Origin: Channa striata
Taxonomy: Eukaryota > Chordata > Actinopteri > Anabantiformes > Channidae
NCBI GenBank assembly: GCA_033026295.1
Contig: CM065186.1
Span: 2,609,001-2,673,000 of the forward strand
Length of the DNA stretch: 64,000 nt
Direction: 5' to 3'
Below the pieces are notes generated by a model. That model had not been told where the DNA came from, did not search any database, and saw only the letters and a program-made list of their open reading frames with translations. The position numbers and the translations under genes were made by a program. Position 1 is the stretch's first letter. Each line of letters begins with the position of its first letter. Of this stretch, positions 24,401 through 36,098 are shown piece after piece.

Positions 24401-27400
24401 TGGTGGCAGAAAAGGAAATGCCTGTGGTGGACTGCACTTGCTTCGGCCTGCCCAGGCGATACATCATTGCCATCCTCTCCGGCATTGGCTTTTGCATCTC
24501 TTTTGGCATTCGATGTAACTTGGGCGTCGCCATCGTCAGCATGGTCAACAGCCACACCGTCTTCAGAGACAACAAGCAGGTCATAGTGGTGAGTGTCAGC
24601 CAAGGCGTCTGTTTTCACGGTCTGTACAAGTCCCCGAAATCCCCATCACAACGACAACTTAATGCTGCAGCATTTGAGGCCACGTGCTGCTTCAGACTTT
24701 GCACGAGTTTGACAAAGGCCCTTTCCTGTTTAAAAGTGAATTCTATGGAGAAATGTTGTTATCGCACATTCATTGTGCACTTTTATCCGCTCCCTGCCTT
24801 CCTGTTGTCCTAACAGAAAGCTCAGTTTGACTGGGACCCAGAAACAGTGGGAATGATCCATGGATCATTCTTCTGGGGATACATAGTAACCCAAATCCCA
24901 GGAGGATTCATCTGTCAAAAGTTTGCAGCAAACAGGTCTGTTGCTCCACTCTTTATTGTACGCTGAGGACTGGTTTATGCGGATTTTATGTGCTGACTGT
25001 TTTTTTTTTCTCTCTTCCAGAGTGTTTGGCTTTGCCATAGTGGCCACGTCTTGCCTGAATATGCTCATCCCTACAGCAGCACGGGTTCATTTCGGCTGCG
25101 TTATTATTGTTAGGATTTTTCAAGGACTTGTGGAGGTGCTTATCATTTAAATACTACAGATTTTATCGAAATGTGAGATGGATTCTCAGGTTTAGGTTAG
25201 AGACCATCTATATCATGGTGTAAACTCTTCCTTTCAGGGGGTTTCATACCCAGCCTGTCATGGCATTTGGGCAAAATGGGCACCACCTCTCGAAAGAAGT
25301 CGCCTGGCCACAACAGCCTTTTGTGGTGAGTCCATTATCACCATTTCTTTCTCTCTGATGTTTATCACTGTAACCGATATTATTAAAATAAAGATGAAAT
25401 GTTATGTTTGAATCAATATTTTAGGATTACACCTACTCAAAGCGATTTTAATTGCCATTTCTTGAAAAAACACAACAAATGTTAATACATGAAACATTAG
25501 ACTCACAAAGTGTGATGGAGTTTTTTGTGGTGAAATAATGATTCATTTCAGCCCTAAACATTTTTATTTTTTCTAGGATCGTACGCCGGTGCTGTGATTG
25601 CCATGCCGTTAGCCGGCATCCTAGTCCAGTACTCTGGATGGTCATCGGTCTTCTATGTCTACGGTAACACACCCTAAATCATTACTCTGCATGAAGTTTG
25701 ACTAAACTCATACTTGTGACATTACCCTTCATGCTGAATGATGATTAATTGCGCCAAATAAAACATGAGAACATAGATCTACATTTGGTTAGTGGCAAAT
25801 ATAAAGGCATCAAACCGCTGGTTTCGGTAGTTGCGTGGGCCCTATTCGCAGCACTAGTTGACACAGAAGTTGCTGACACACATTGAAAATGAAATGACTA
25901 GAAAACTGCAAAAGGCCAGCACCATAGAGTAAATATGAAAAAAAGGAAATCCCAAAAAATACCCATTGACCACTGTGTACAAATTCAACAGTTACTGGAA
26001 TCTGTCAGCCAAGGTGTCTGTCTTTGCTGCTTGTTCTTTTTGACCTTTTCTCTAGGTTTGCCCTTTGCTTTTTTCCTGCATGTCAATCTGTCGGTTTTCT
26101 TTTCTACCTACAGGAACTTTCGGCGTTATGTGGTACTGCTTCTGGATCCTGGTGTCTTATGAAAGTCCAGCAGCCCATCCCACAATCACTGAAGAAGAGA
26201 GAAAGTATATTGAGGAGAGCATCGGCGAGTCGGCCCAGCATTCAATATTGGTCAGTACAATTTAGACACGGTGTCACATCCAAGTGGCTGAAGTAAGCAA
26301 TTCTGGCCAGACCTGCCCTGTCATTAACATTCTCTTCAAATGACAGAGAAGGGTTTGCCATGTTGTGATGCTTCTACTTATTTGCATATTTCAAAATGTT
26401 AAGATAACAACACGACTACTTGGAGACGGCAAGTGGAAAGATGGTAAACAGGCAAGTACATTGAAAGCAAGAAGCATAATTGTCTGGGTGGAGCTGTGTC
26501 AAACCTTATCACGAAATACCACACGTTCTCAAAACAAAAGCACCACATATATTTGTTAGAATTGTAAAAACTCCTTGTCACAGCTGACTTCTGCTTATTG
26601 AAGTCTGCATTCATGCGTTCAAGCACAAGAAATTAAAATTTGAAGATTACACCTCCCCACCCTCCTAATCACCACACTGTCCTAGAGGAACCTCAAATAT
26701 GAAAGAATAATCAGTTTAACGGTACATTTAGAATTTCCTTTTAAAATCAGTGGGATGACTAACGCACTTTTCTGTGTCACAGAAATTCAAAGCACCATGG
26801 AGGTGCTTCTTCACATCCATGCCGGTGTACGCCATCATCGTTGCTAATTTCTGCAGAAGCTGGACCTTCTATCTGCTCCTAATCAGTCAGCCTGCATACT
26901 TTGAGGAGGTGTTTGGGTTTGAAATAAGCAAGGTAACAGAAATAGGTGACAGAAACCAGGGAATGAAGAATGCTGAATTGACCCAGGCACATAATAATGT
27001 ACTGCACCGATCATAGACTGTCCTCAAGTCCAGGAATAGTTTATGCAGCATTTTGTTCTCTCATCTAGGTGGGCTTACTTTCCGCCCTTCCTCATCTGGT
27101 TATGACCATCATCGTTCCCATTGGGGGTCAGCTCGCTGACTATTTGCGCTCCAACCATATCATGACCACCACTAATGTCAGGAAACTCATGAACTGTGGA
27201 GGTAGGAAAGCAGCAAAATGAAGGGAAGGCCGAAATGAAACGGAAAGCGTGTACACATGCAGTGTTCAAGAATTATAACCCACAGGCCTTTTATCCACAG
27301 AAGGTCAAACTGCAGTGTCTGGATGGGATTAGGAGTTTTCCCAGGAGTACTTCATTTTCAGCCGCAAGGCTCAGTCATGCAAACCTAAAAAAAACTGCAC

Positions 27401-28823
27401 AGTAACTCATCGCCAAATTACGGCATTTATTGGTGTGAAAACATTTGTCGCTCTGGACAAATGATGACTCGGCAAAAAGCAGAAGCTTTGCCTGTATCGG
27501 CTATTTTTAAACCGCAGTACAGTGAGAAATGAAATGAAGAAGTGCACAATGTGCAAATCAGTTTGAAGATAGCTGGGACAACTTTAGGTTTTAGCTCAGT
27601 GACCAGTGTTTTTAATTTAAAAAAAAGTAAAAAAAAATTACACTTTCTCGAATTTATTCTTTGTTTCTGTGACTTCACGTGTTTCAAACAGGGTTTGGCA
27701 TGGAGGCAACTCTGCTGCTGGTGGTGGGTTTCTCTCACACAAAGGGTGTTGCCATTACGTTCCTGGTCCTGGCTGTGGGTTTCTCTGGCTTTGCCATTTC
27801 AGGTGACAGCACAGCTCTAGTTTAATTATTCCTTCAGCGCTTTTCCGATATGGAGCAAGTTGTATTCCTCAAGACTTGTTGGCCACACAGATTATTCAGC
27901 TGTGGAGATCTAGTTTTGTTAATAATTATACTAATACTGATTCTTCTTCTTCTTCATAAGGTTTCAATGTTAACCACCTGGATATCGCACCACGATATGC
28001 AAGTATCCTCATGGGCATCTCCAACGGTGTGGGCACTCTGTCTGGGATGATTTGCCCACTTATAGTTGGTGCTATGACAAAGCACAAGGTGAGAACTGTT
28101 TCTTTTTCTCCACTTTGGGTGTTTTAGCCTTTATTGGAGTGTAAGCAGTGAAGAGACACAGTAAGTCTGGGGTGTTGTAACCATCCATCTATCATTCGTT
28201 GTCTTTGATTTTTGATTTTCAAACTCATGCTTGTAACCTTCTCTTCTTTCCCTCTCACCCTCATTTGCTAGACTCGAGAGGAGTGGGAGGGTGTGTTTCT
28301 TATTGCTTCACTTGTTCACTATGGAGGTGTTATATTCTATGGTTTGTATATCCCCATGTTCATTCTCTACTCCTCCTCCTCCCATGACATTTTGAATATG
28401 CATCAATCAGTGCTTTCTTCTTCATGGGCTCAAATAAAACTTTGGTTCTGTGAATCTGTAGATTTGTTCTTTGCTCTGTCTGTTTAATATACAAAAAAAT
28501 ATGGAATTCATGAGATGATCTTATTGGTCTTTGCTACAGGCCTTTTTGCATCTGGAGAGAAGCAACCGTGGGCCGAGCCAGAGCAGCAGAGTGATGAGAA
28601 ATGTGGCATCCTGGATGAGGATGAGCTTGCAAACGAGACAGAGGAGCTGTATCGCACGAGCGGTGGAACCGGCTACGGAGCCGTGAACCAGGGAGCAGAT
28701 CCCAACGGAGGAGGAGGCATGGGAGGAGGAGGCTGGGTCTCAGACTGGGACAAAACGGAGGAGTACGTACAGCCAGCTGGAACCAATGATTACCGTTACG
28801 GAGGAGAGCGAGAGGTAACATAA
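20309..28823 (+). CDS. slc17a7: Vesicular glutamate transporter 1 (VGLUT1)
   Basis: SLC17 carrier that loads glutamate into synaptic vesicles using the proton-driven membrane potential. Coding exons: 20309-20370, 24336-24588, 24817-24935, 25021-25135, 25238-25325, 25577-25663, 26114-26250, 26783-26932, 27069-27201, 27692-27802, 27961-28088, 28272-28341, 28540-28823. All phases agree; 578 aa. Family landmarks include DCTCFGLPRRYIIAILSG, FGIRCNLGVAIV with its TM1 arginine, HGSFFWGYIVTQIPGG with its histidine, PPLERSRLATTAF, and NFCRSWTFYLLLISQPAY with its TM7 arginine. [20 protein letters not shown] matches VGLUT1 rather than VGLUT2. The C-terminal tail is glycine-rich and lacks the polyproline motifs of mammalian VGLUT1. 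EEWEGVFLIA has glutamate where mammalian VGLUTs have EEWQYVFLIA. Teleosts may have a and b copies; I cannot say which this is. Confidence 0.96.
20371..24335 (+). other. Intron 1 of slc17a7
   Basis: A 4-kb first intron. It holds the GC-rich tail of the promoter region (to about 21400), then AT-rich sequence. A GAGCGAGGAAAG-type tandem repeat of about four units lies at 23846-23890. AGTTCGATTCC at 22063-22073 resembles a tRNA B-box and could mark an old SINE. No internal gene was recognised. Confidence 0.6.
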
Positions 28824-30650
28824 AACCAGCTGGGAAACAGTGCATGAAGAACTGGATTTAAAATCAAACGTGGAAAGGGACAATTTTAAGCATGTGTGAC
28901 TGCATTAACATAAATGAACTGAATTCCAACAGAGTGCACAGCTGAGGTCAATACCATAGAAATTGTCAAATGTGTGTTTGTGTGTGATTGGTACAGCACA
29001 ACTGACCATGTAAGAGTCTTTAGAAGTCATCAACCTTCCATCAACGCCAGATGAGTTTGATGCTTATTCATTGTAATAATTGTAGAAATATCAATATTAA
29101 TAATCGTGATTCCATCTGTATGCCCCTTAATTTATATGTGAATCATTCCAGGTTACAAATCTTTAAGAGCACATTGGTCCCCAGCACATTTCTGTGTTTG
29201 TAGAAACCTACAGAGTTTCAGAAACGGCTGCAGAGTTTCAACCACCCAGAAGCTCACACTCACTTGACAGCTTTGTTACAACTAACTACTGAAAGTGATG
29301 CCGATTCAACTCTGTGCGATGCAGTGCGGCTCAACGACAGCAAGGTGCAGCTTCCAAAAGAACCAATAAAAGTACACAGTTGACCAAAGTCCTCTCTAAA
29401 AACTTTGAAAATATTGTCATTTTAATAATATCATGTTCATAAGAGGTTTATCGCAGCCCTCTTGAATGACATGTATTGCATTGCTTTTAGTTAGGTATCC
29501 AATAAACTCCCAGCCAAAATAAGAAATTTTCAAAACCGCTACAAAGCCACAAACATCTACGAAGTTTTCATACAATGGTATGAAAATAAATTCCTCTATA
29601 AAACAATAGGTTATGTTTTGTTCCTAATGTGCACACTCATGTTACTTGTGCCAATACAATACAAATATTTATGTGGGTGGTATTGGTTGACTTATCCCCT
29701 AGTAAAAGTAATTGAACACTTGCTAGTATGACTGTGCACACTTCACATTATTATTTTTAGGTGCAGCATTTTTTCTCATCTTAAATTGTTCGAGGCCCGC
29801 TGACAATCAGGGAAATAAAAATGCCTGGTGTAACACTTCATGCAATGTCATTGCAAAGTGCTCTAACAATCCTACAATGACACCTTTAAATCTGTCAGCG
29901 CTCCTCAGGAATACTCCTTTCAAAATTCAAAATCTGAATTGAATTTACTTCAGTGTGCTACTGCATGTAATATTTGTTTCATTCATGTTATTCTGTGTCA
30001 TATTCAGGCAAGGCTCTAAGCATAAACATCAGCAAAAACACTTTGCAGTCATCACATAACTTGTAACCTCAATACATGCTGACCTCTGCTCTATGTCACA
30101 GCACAAAAAGCACTGAATTGAGGCTGATGTGTGATGCTACTTATCTATCATGTGACAAACTTTAAAACAGTGCAAATAAAATTTGAATTTTTATCATGTA
30201 GCGCTATCGTATAGATATAAGTCAATCTCACGGCATTACTCTTTATTTATTTATACAGTGCAGCAGACTCCACATGTATGTTAAATGATAAAGACACCAA
30301 AGATCACATAAAAAGAAAAGGATGGTAATGTTCAACAACACTAAAATGTTACTGTACATGGGGATTTGTTTTATATTTGTTAGTAGATGTTGTAATGTGT
30401 GTAGTTTGCCCTAAAAATAAAGTTTATGTCAAAAAAAATTACACTCAAGTTAGGTCTGAAGGTATCAGTACCATTTCAATGAGTGGAGATTACTTATAGT
30501 TTAAATATCAAACACTGGGGTTTTTAATGCTTTGGTCATTTTTATTTATTGATGAATGTTTTGTTTGGAGTGTAAACTATAATTGTATTTGTAAAATACA
30601 TGTACATGTGAAATGTTGGATAATAAAACCTAGTAGTGATGATCCATGCA
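28824..30650 (+). other. Probable 3' UTR of slc17a7
   Basis: AT-rich noncoding sequence after the stop codon. AATAAA hexamers occur at 29365-29370, 30416-30421 and 30622-30627, so the 3' UTR could be about 0.55 kb or up to 1.8 kb. No ORF of coding character is present on either strand. Confidence 0.5.
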
Positions 30651-31234
30651 CAGCATAATTCTTAACAGTTTATGCCTATGAATTGCTTGATGGTGAAGTG
30701 TTTGATGGTTGTATTAGGTGGTGCATAAAAATTTACAGCCAACCTTCCTCTTCTTTATGCATCATTCAAACCCTACAAGTGTAGGTCTGGAAGACTTGGC
30801 TAAATAGATGTAGTGATTTCATGCTTCCCGTCATGTCTTACTTGTCTCTAGACAGTGTATTGATCACTCGGCTGAAATGGAACAGCATGAAAATCAGGAA
30901 GAACAGATTTTGACAGCACTCATCAGTTTTACTCAGCCAGTAAGAAGCACTGAGGCTTTAGGGACCAGTCTTCCTACCTGCTCTAGCTGCTAAAATCAGC
31001 GGGATCATCCTGCCTTCATCTGCCACGAGACAACGAAAAAGGGAATGTGAAAGACATTTATCAATCATGTGTAATAAGACGTCTGTCATGTTTGCATTGC
31101 AGTGCAAGATGTGCAAAGACATAGGACAACACAGCAAAGGAAAAGAACAGGAAAAAACAGCAGGAATTGAGCACAGCCGTGATATTACAGCAATCCATTT
31201 GCTAGCCCAGCGTTGATTTTAGAAGAAATTTTAA

Positions 31235-31345
31235 AAATGGGAGTATATGTCGGTGCCCAGGGTGTAGCCCACCTCTCTTCCTGTGAGAGCTGGGACTCCA
31301 GCCCCCACTCGACCCTACACAGGATTAGCACTTACAGATGATGGA
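31235..31345 (+). repeat. Interspersed teleost repeat, LINE-tail-like, copy 1
   Basis: The sequence runs CCCAGGGTGTAGCCCACC, then GCTGGGACTCCAGCCCCC, and ends in GATGATGGATGGA. I recognise this as a very common teleost repeat whose 3' end carries an ATGG tail. Related copies are at about 47001-47225 (reverse) and 57535-57650. Confidence 0.7.
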
Positions 31346-31879
31346 TGGACAGATTTTTTCCACCTTATAACCTTATAATACTGTCTCTGTTGACTACCGA
31401 ACCTAACAATATTTTAGAAATTTTGGGGTCGTCCACGCTGCCTGAATTCATAAATTGTGTTTTTTTTTTACTTCAGCACCTGATGTATGGACACACGTAA
31501 CGAACAACCTTAAACTGTTACAGGACCGACATTCTTTATAAAAAAAATATTATCTCTCTTAGAAAAGCTCTAAACGTAAATCGTGTATTAAAAATACTGC
31601 ACAATGATTTAAACATAATAATCAAAAAACATAAGTCACAGGTTGATTGAATTATATTTATTTTACCTTTTAAAAAATCGAGGTGACAAATTTGTGCTAT
31701 ATAAATGAAGATGAATTAGCCTCCATTTAGCATGAGCATTAGCTTGCCAAGGTAACGGCGAGCTAACGTTAGCGCTGTTACGTCATCAGCTCGTCTTCGC
31801 ATTTAAAACCTTTGTCAGTCCGTTAACAGGAAACACTTTGATTTTTGTGTTAATATGTTGCTACTTTAAACAAGGAAAC

Positions 31880-32389
31880 TGCACCGGCCTTCAACCGGCT
31901 CCACGTGGCGCATGCGCGCTACTATCGCAATTCTGGCCGGCGGGACTTTACTAATCAGGCAGACGCAGTGTGCACGTGCGCTTCGCGCGTAACCTTCCGC
32001 TGAACGTTACGACGGAAGCAGAACTACAGTGGCACATACCTGACTGTTCGTGTTCACTTTTCTGTCCTTTCACGCGTTTCCAAAAGATCAAAACTTAAAA
32101 AAAAAAAAAGGAATCCCGCGACAAACGACCAACTTTTAAGGTGCAAAGAGGAAACAATTAGCGAGATCACACGGATACGGGCGGGTGAAGCTTCGCCTAA
32201 ACGAGCCGCTTTTCGTGGACAAACTTTATCACATCGCAGAAGAGGCGGAATGTCACGTGAACTCTAAGTAAGTCCAGGGAAACGTTTGGCTGCGCAGGAA
32301 ACGGCCTCTGCTCTTCGTCCGGTGTCAACGTGGAAGCTGCCGCTGACGCTTCTCAGCAGGACCGCGATTATGTTTCCCACCCACCGCAG
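31880..32389 (+). promoter_or_regulatory. CpG-rich promoter-like segment without an identified gene
   Basis: A CpG-rich island in AT-rich surroundings. It holds an E-box CACGTG (31902-31907) overlapping a perfect NRF1-type site GCGCATGCGC (31908-31917). On the plus strand an ATG at 32370 opens MFPTHR and meets a GTATGA donor at 32390, so it could be a first exon. No downstream coding exon was recognised before 35.6 kb. It may serve a long noncoding RNA, or a gene whose later exons I failed to see. Confidence 0.5.
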
Positions 32390-32888
32390 GTATGAAGTAT
32401 TCACAGAAATGATGTCAAACTTTAGCTGTAATATAAAGGCTGTTATGGCGGAATTTCATTTTCAGTCGGTTCTGTTGGCTCTAATGCAAAGCTAACACAC
32501 TTAGCCTGTAGCCTAAAGCTAGGAAGCGTCACACACTTTAAACTATTGCTCATACCAGTAATTACGTTAACACGTGTGACAACATAATGTTAAACTTCAT
32601 TGTCTGAGATTCAGTCTGTGAACAGGAGAGAGAAATAATATGGAAGTGGTCGTAATCAGTACACGCAGTTATTAAATTGGCCGTAATTACGTTTATCAAT
32701 CATGACACATGAAAATATCCAGACATGTTCTTAAAATACAACAACCTGGCTATATGTCCTGCCTTATGAACGTTTATCATTGTAACTTTAGAAATACAAT
32801 AATTTTATTAATTATCAGGTAAGTTGAAAACACTCCACCCATTGCTGCACAGCGCTGAGCGGAAACAGGCTTACGCGTTTCATTAGTT

Positions 32889-33245
32889 CAATTCAACTTT
32901 ATGTATATGTCGCCAATTTACAACAAAGTAATCAAGGCACTTTGCATAATAAAGTCGAGACTATAAAGATATTTTATGTAAAAAAAAAAAGCCAAAACAA
33001 CAAAGCATAGGCAACAGTGGAGAGGAAAAACTCCTTTTAACGGAAGAAACCTCCAGCGGAACCAGGCTCAGGGCGGGCGAACATCTGCCTCCACCGGTTG
33101 GGGTGAGTGGAAAACATTGGACAGGTCGGTAGGACCAGTAGCTGCACACTGGAAGACACACAGCTCCAAAGCCGGGGACACCTGAGGACAGGGACAGAGA
33201 GGGAGAAGCACAACTACGGGAGAAAGGAGATACGGGGTTAATGTC
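32889..33245. repeat. Common teleost dispersed repeat
   Basis: Starts ATTCAACTTTATGTATATG and contains GGAGAGGAAAAACTCCTTTT, GGAAGAAACCTCCAGCGGA and ACCAGGCTCAGGGCGGGCG. These phrases are, from memory, a highly repeated element in spiny-rayed fish genomes. The copy is diverged. An AAAT run (33308-33330) follows. Confidence 0.75.
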
Positions 33246-35675
33246 ATACAGTGGTGACCCAAAAATTTGGGAACTGAGTCCTTCCGGTACTTCTGTTTTT
33301 TGTGTAAAAAAAATAAATAAATAAATTAAACACAAATCACAACAAAACGCACATAGCTGTGGGACAATGAACCCGTGCCTCTTTGTCTACCTCCTTTCCT
33401 CCTCTGTTCACCCTGGTCTCTGTTCCTCTGCAAGGCATGGAGCAGCAGCTTTTCGTTCATTCCACCACAGCCACTACCAACAGTCTGGACCACCGGCTGT
33501 AGACAAACTAGCCACAGTAGCCACAGGCACCAGAAACTTGCAACTTCCTGCTAGCGTTACCCACCATCTCCTGACATTTATTTCTCAACGATACCCCTCT
33601 ATCTCCTCTTTTTCACATGTTTAACTTCATTTTTTTATTCTTCATTTCTGTTATTGAAAATTATAATTTGGTTTTTTGAACACAGCATGAACATTCAGTG
33701 GTGATTTTTTTTTTTTTTTAAACAGGTGTCTTGATTGTATCTGTGAGCAACACTTAAGTAGTTATGTCATTCTGCCTTCACTGCCACTTGTACAACACTG
33801 ATCATCAGATTCTAACAACTGGTGAAAACCTCAAATAAGTGGCGCTTATTTTTGAGCATTTATCAACAAAGATAATTCTTTAAATACATTTTTTATTAAA
33901 TAGATCACTATGTAGGTCACCACCACAGTCAACAAATTAAATGTGAAGCACCACAAGATAATTCTGTTTAAATATCTTATTGTTGTTCTCTAGAAAATAC
34001 GCATTAAGTTTATCGTTTTCCCTTTGCTGTTCCAGCAGACTCCACGTTTTTAACCTGCCACCAGGTGCAGTGGATTAACTCCAGCAAAGCTCCATGTGCA
34101 GATTTTACATCGTACAGAAATCAAATTGGTCACATAATGAATTAAAATCGCCATCGAAAGGTTAGTATATTATGTTTGAGATGCTGTTGATGTTAACATC
34201 ATATCTGAAAAAAAAGGTTGTATCTGTTGTAAAATGGATTTGTCCTCGGTTAGAGAGCTGCGTATAAGAGAGCTTGACAGCTCATCCTAAAAAAATGTCT
34301 TTCCTGGCTACAAAGACACCTTGAGACGTTAGCAGTGCCAGTTCCTTTACAAATCTGATTGTCCAAGGCAGTTACATTGTGTAGCCTATTGGAAAGTTTT
34401 TTTGTTATTGAAGTAAACATCATTAAACACTACTACTACAAACAAAGTGCCAAGAATTTCCTGTTGTGAAACGCCTCGTTCTTACCACAAGCTACAGTAT
34501 GAGTATACCGACAATTTAAGAATAAATAACCATGTTATGCCACACTGCTAGCAGAGGGGAAGTATATGCTTGCTTTAACTACCAAAAATGCCGTCTTCAC
34601 TGATAGTGGAACAAATGTTCAAAGATGAGTCAGTGCTATTTAATAGATTTTAGTTTATGGTTTGCCCGGACTTGGTCTTGATAAACCTGATAAATTGAAT
34701 ATGTCTCCATGTTGTCTTTGATCCCAGTTGTTTGTAACTTGGCTTCAAGGAGCCTTTCTCAAACTTTTTGAACTTTATTTTCTCTGTGATGCCGACATTG
34801 ACGATATAATAAGTAATGGCCCAGAAACTTTCATTGGCATTGGTTTGAATGACGTGATGTAAGAGAAAACAAAGACACACAGCAGTATTATTTAAGTGTA
34901 GTTGTTTTAATCAGTTTCCATTATAAAGTGCAGCATTTGCACTAAAATGATCTACAGCTTGATGTCTTGTGAGCATGCAAAATTTAAGATGCCTGTTACA
35001 TTTGATAGCAAAAAAAATAGAATCTGTAAGCATAAAATATCAGGCCATTAAACAACTTTAGACAAAGTGTTAATAATGCTAATGCTTTGAAACTACGTTT
35101 AGATTATGACATTCTCTTCCATTTCTGTACAAATGACACTGACGACTTTAAAACAAAACATAAGCAAATAAATTTTTATAAGCTAAACACACCCATATGC
35201 ACATCAGTTAATACCGTGAAGTTGAATCTGGCTATTTGTGTTGAATGAGTAAATGCATCATTAGATATACTTTAACTTAAATTACAACATTGCTAATTTT
35301 GCACATTTGAAACATTTATTGTTGTTTTTTGATGGTTGGTGCCACAAAATACAATGTGTTGGTGTTTTAAAGAATATCCTGTAATAATTACAAAAATAAA
35401 TGAAGTGCAGGACTAGTTATGTTTTATACAACACGTTGAATAAGTCTCTACCTGGCTTTTGTTGTTAGGCAAAAAACTGTTCCACTTGTAAACAGACAAT
35501 AATAATATGATTATCTGTTTTTTTTATCACAATATGTTATTGATTTTTCCCTAGAACCTATGTGGAAATCCATGATCCTGAGTTTAGTGACTTACTTTTA
35601 CTAACCCATGTAATGACTGAATTTGTACTTGGGACCTACACGTTCTATTAGTAGTTTGCAAGAAATGTGGTTTTC
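33246..35675. other. Gene-free stretch downstream of the Ig receptor
   Basis: AT-rich noncoding sequence. On the minus strand, a possible poly(A) signal for the Ig receptor (AATAAA, read from TTTATT at 35315-35320) lies about 0.36 kb past the downstream end of its last reading frame. Nothing else was recognised. Confidence 0.5.
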
Positions 35676-35678
35676 TTT

Positions 35679-35917
35679 TCAAAGCTTTTCTGCCTTTCCT
35701 TCCTCCTTTTCCTTCACCGTCTCATATTCCTTGTCTTTGTCATCCTTCTCTTCTGCTTTACTTCCTCCCTCCCCTCCTGCTGCACCCTCCGTGCTCAGGG
35801 TGTTGTATACCCCTTCCTTCATTCCCTCTTTCTTCAGAGCTTCATATCCTCCCTCCCCTCCTGCTGCACCCTCCGTGCTCAGGGTGTGGTATACCCCTTC
35901 CTTCATCCCCTCTTTCT
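35679..35917 (-). pseudogene. Former end of the Ig receptor tail, now out of frame
   Basis: From about 35906 the minus-strand frame reads two more repeat modules (YHTLSTEG, then YEALKKEG; YNTLSTEG). The last module loses its second tyrosine (GGSKAEE). A charged end with KEYETV and a stop at 35679-35681 follows. This matches the module pattern upstream, so it is the original C-terminus cut off by the 1-base deletion, unless that deletion is a sequence error. Confidence 0.75.
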
Positions 35918-36098
35918 TCAGAGCTTCATATCCTCCCTCTCCTCCCGCTGCACCCTCCGTGCCCAGCGTGTGGTATACCCCTTCCTTCGTCCCCTCTTTT
36001 TCAGAGCTTCATATCCTCCCTCTCCTCCCGCTGCACCCTCCGTGCCCAGCGTGTGATATACCCCCTCTTTCATTCCCTCTTTCTTCATTGGTTCATAT
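35764..36098. repeat. 84-bp coding minisatellite, four copies, one with a 1-base deletion
   Basis: Copies start at 35764, 35848, 35932 and 36015, so the spacings are 84, 84 and 83. The copies are highly alike; the fourth (36015-36098) diverges at its far end. Each unit encodes, on the minus strand, a 28-residue module holding two YxxL motifs. The 83-base copy lacks one base near 35997-36001, where the others read CTTTCTTCAG and this one CTTTTTCAG. Confidence 0.95.

Noticed and set aside
24850..24870. 20-bp palindrome around ATGATCCATGGATCAT in a vglut1 exon
   Set aside because: It encodes conserved residues (MIHGS) and is explained by the codons there.
30842..31019. Two minus-strand microexon-like segments (30978-31019 and 30842-30871) with good splice signals, the first reading MIPLILAARA
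   Set aside because: Joining them gives a stop two codons after the junction in the open frame, and no partner exon with coding character was found. Probably chance.
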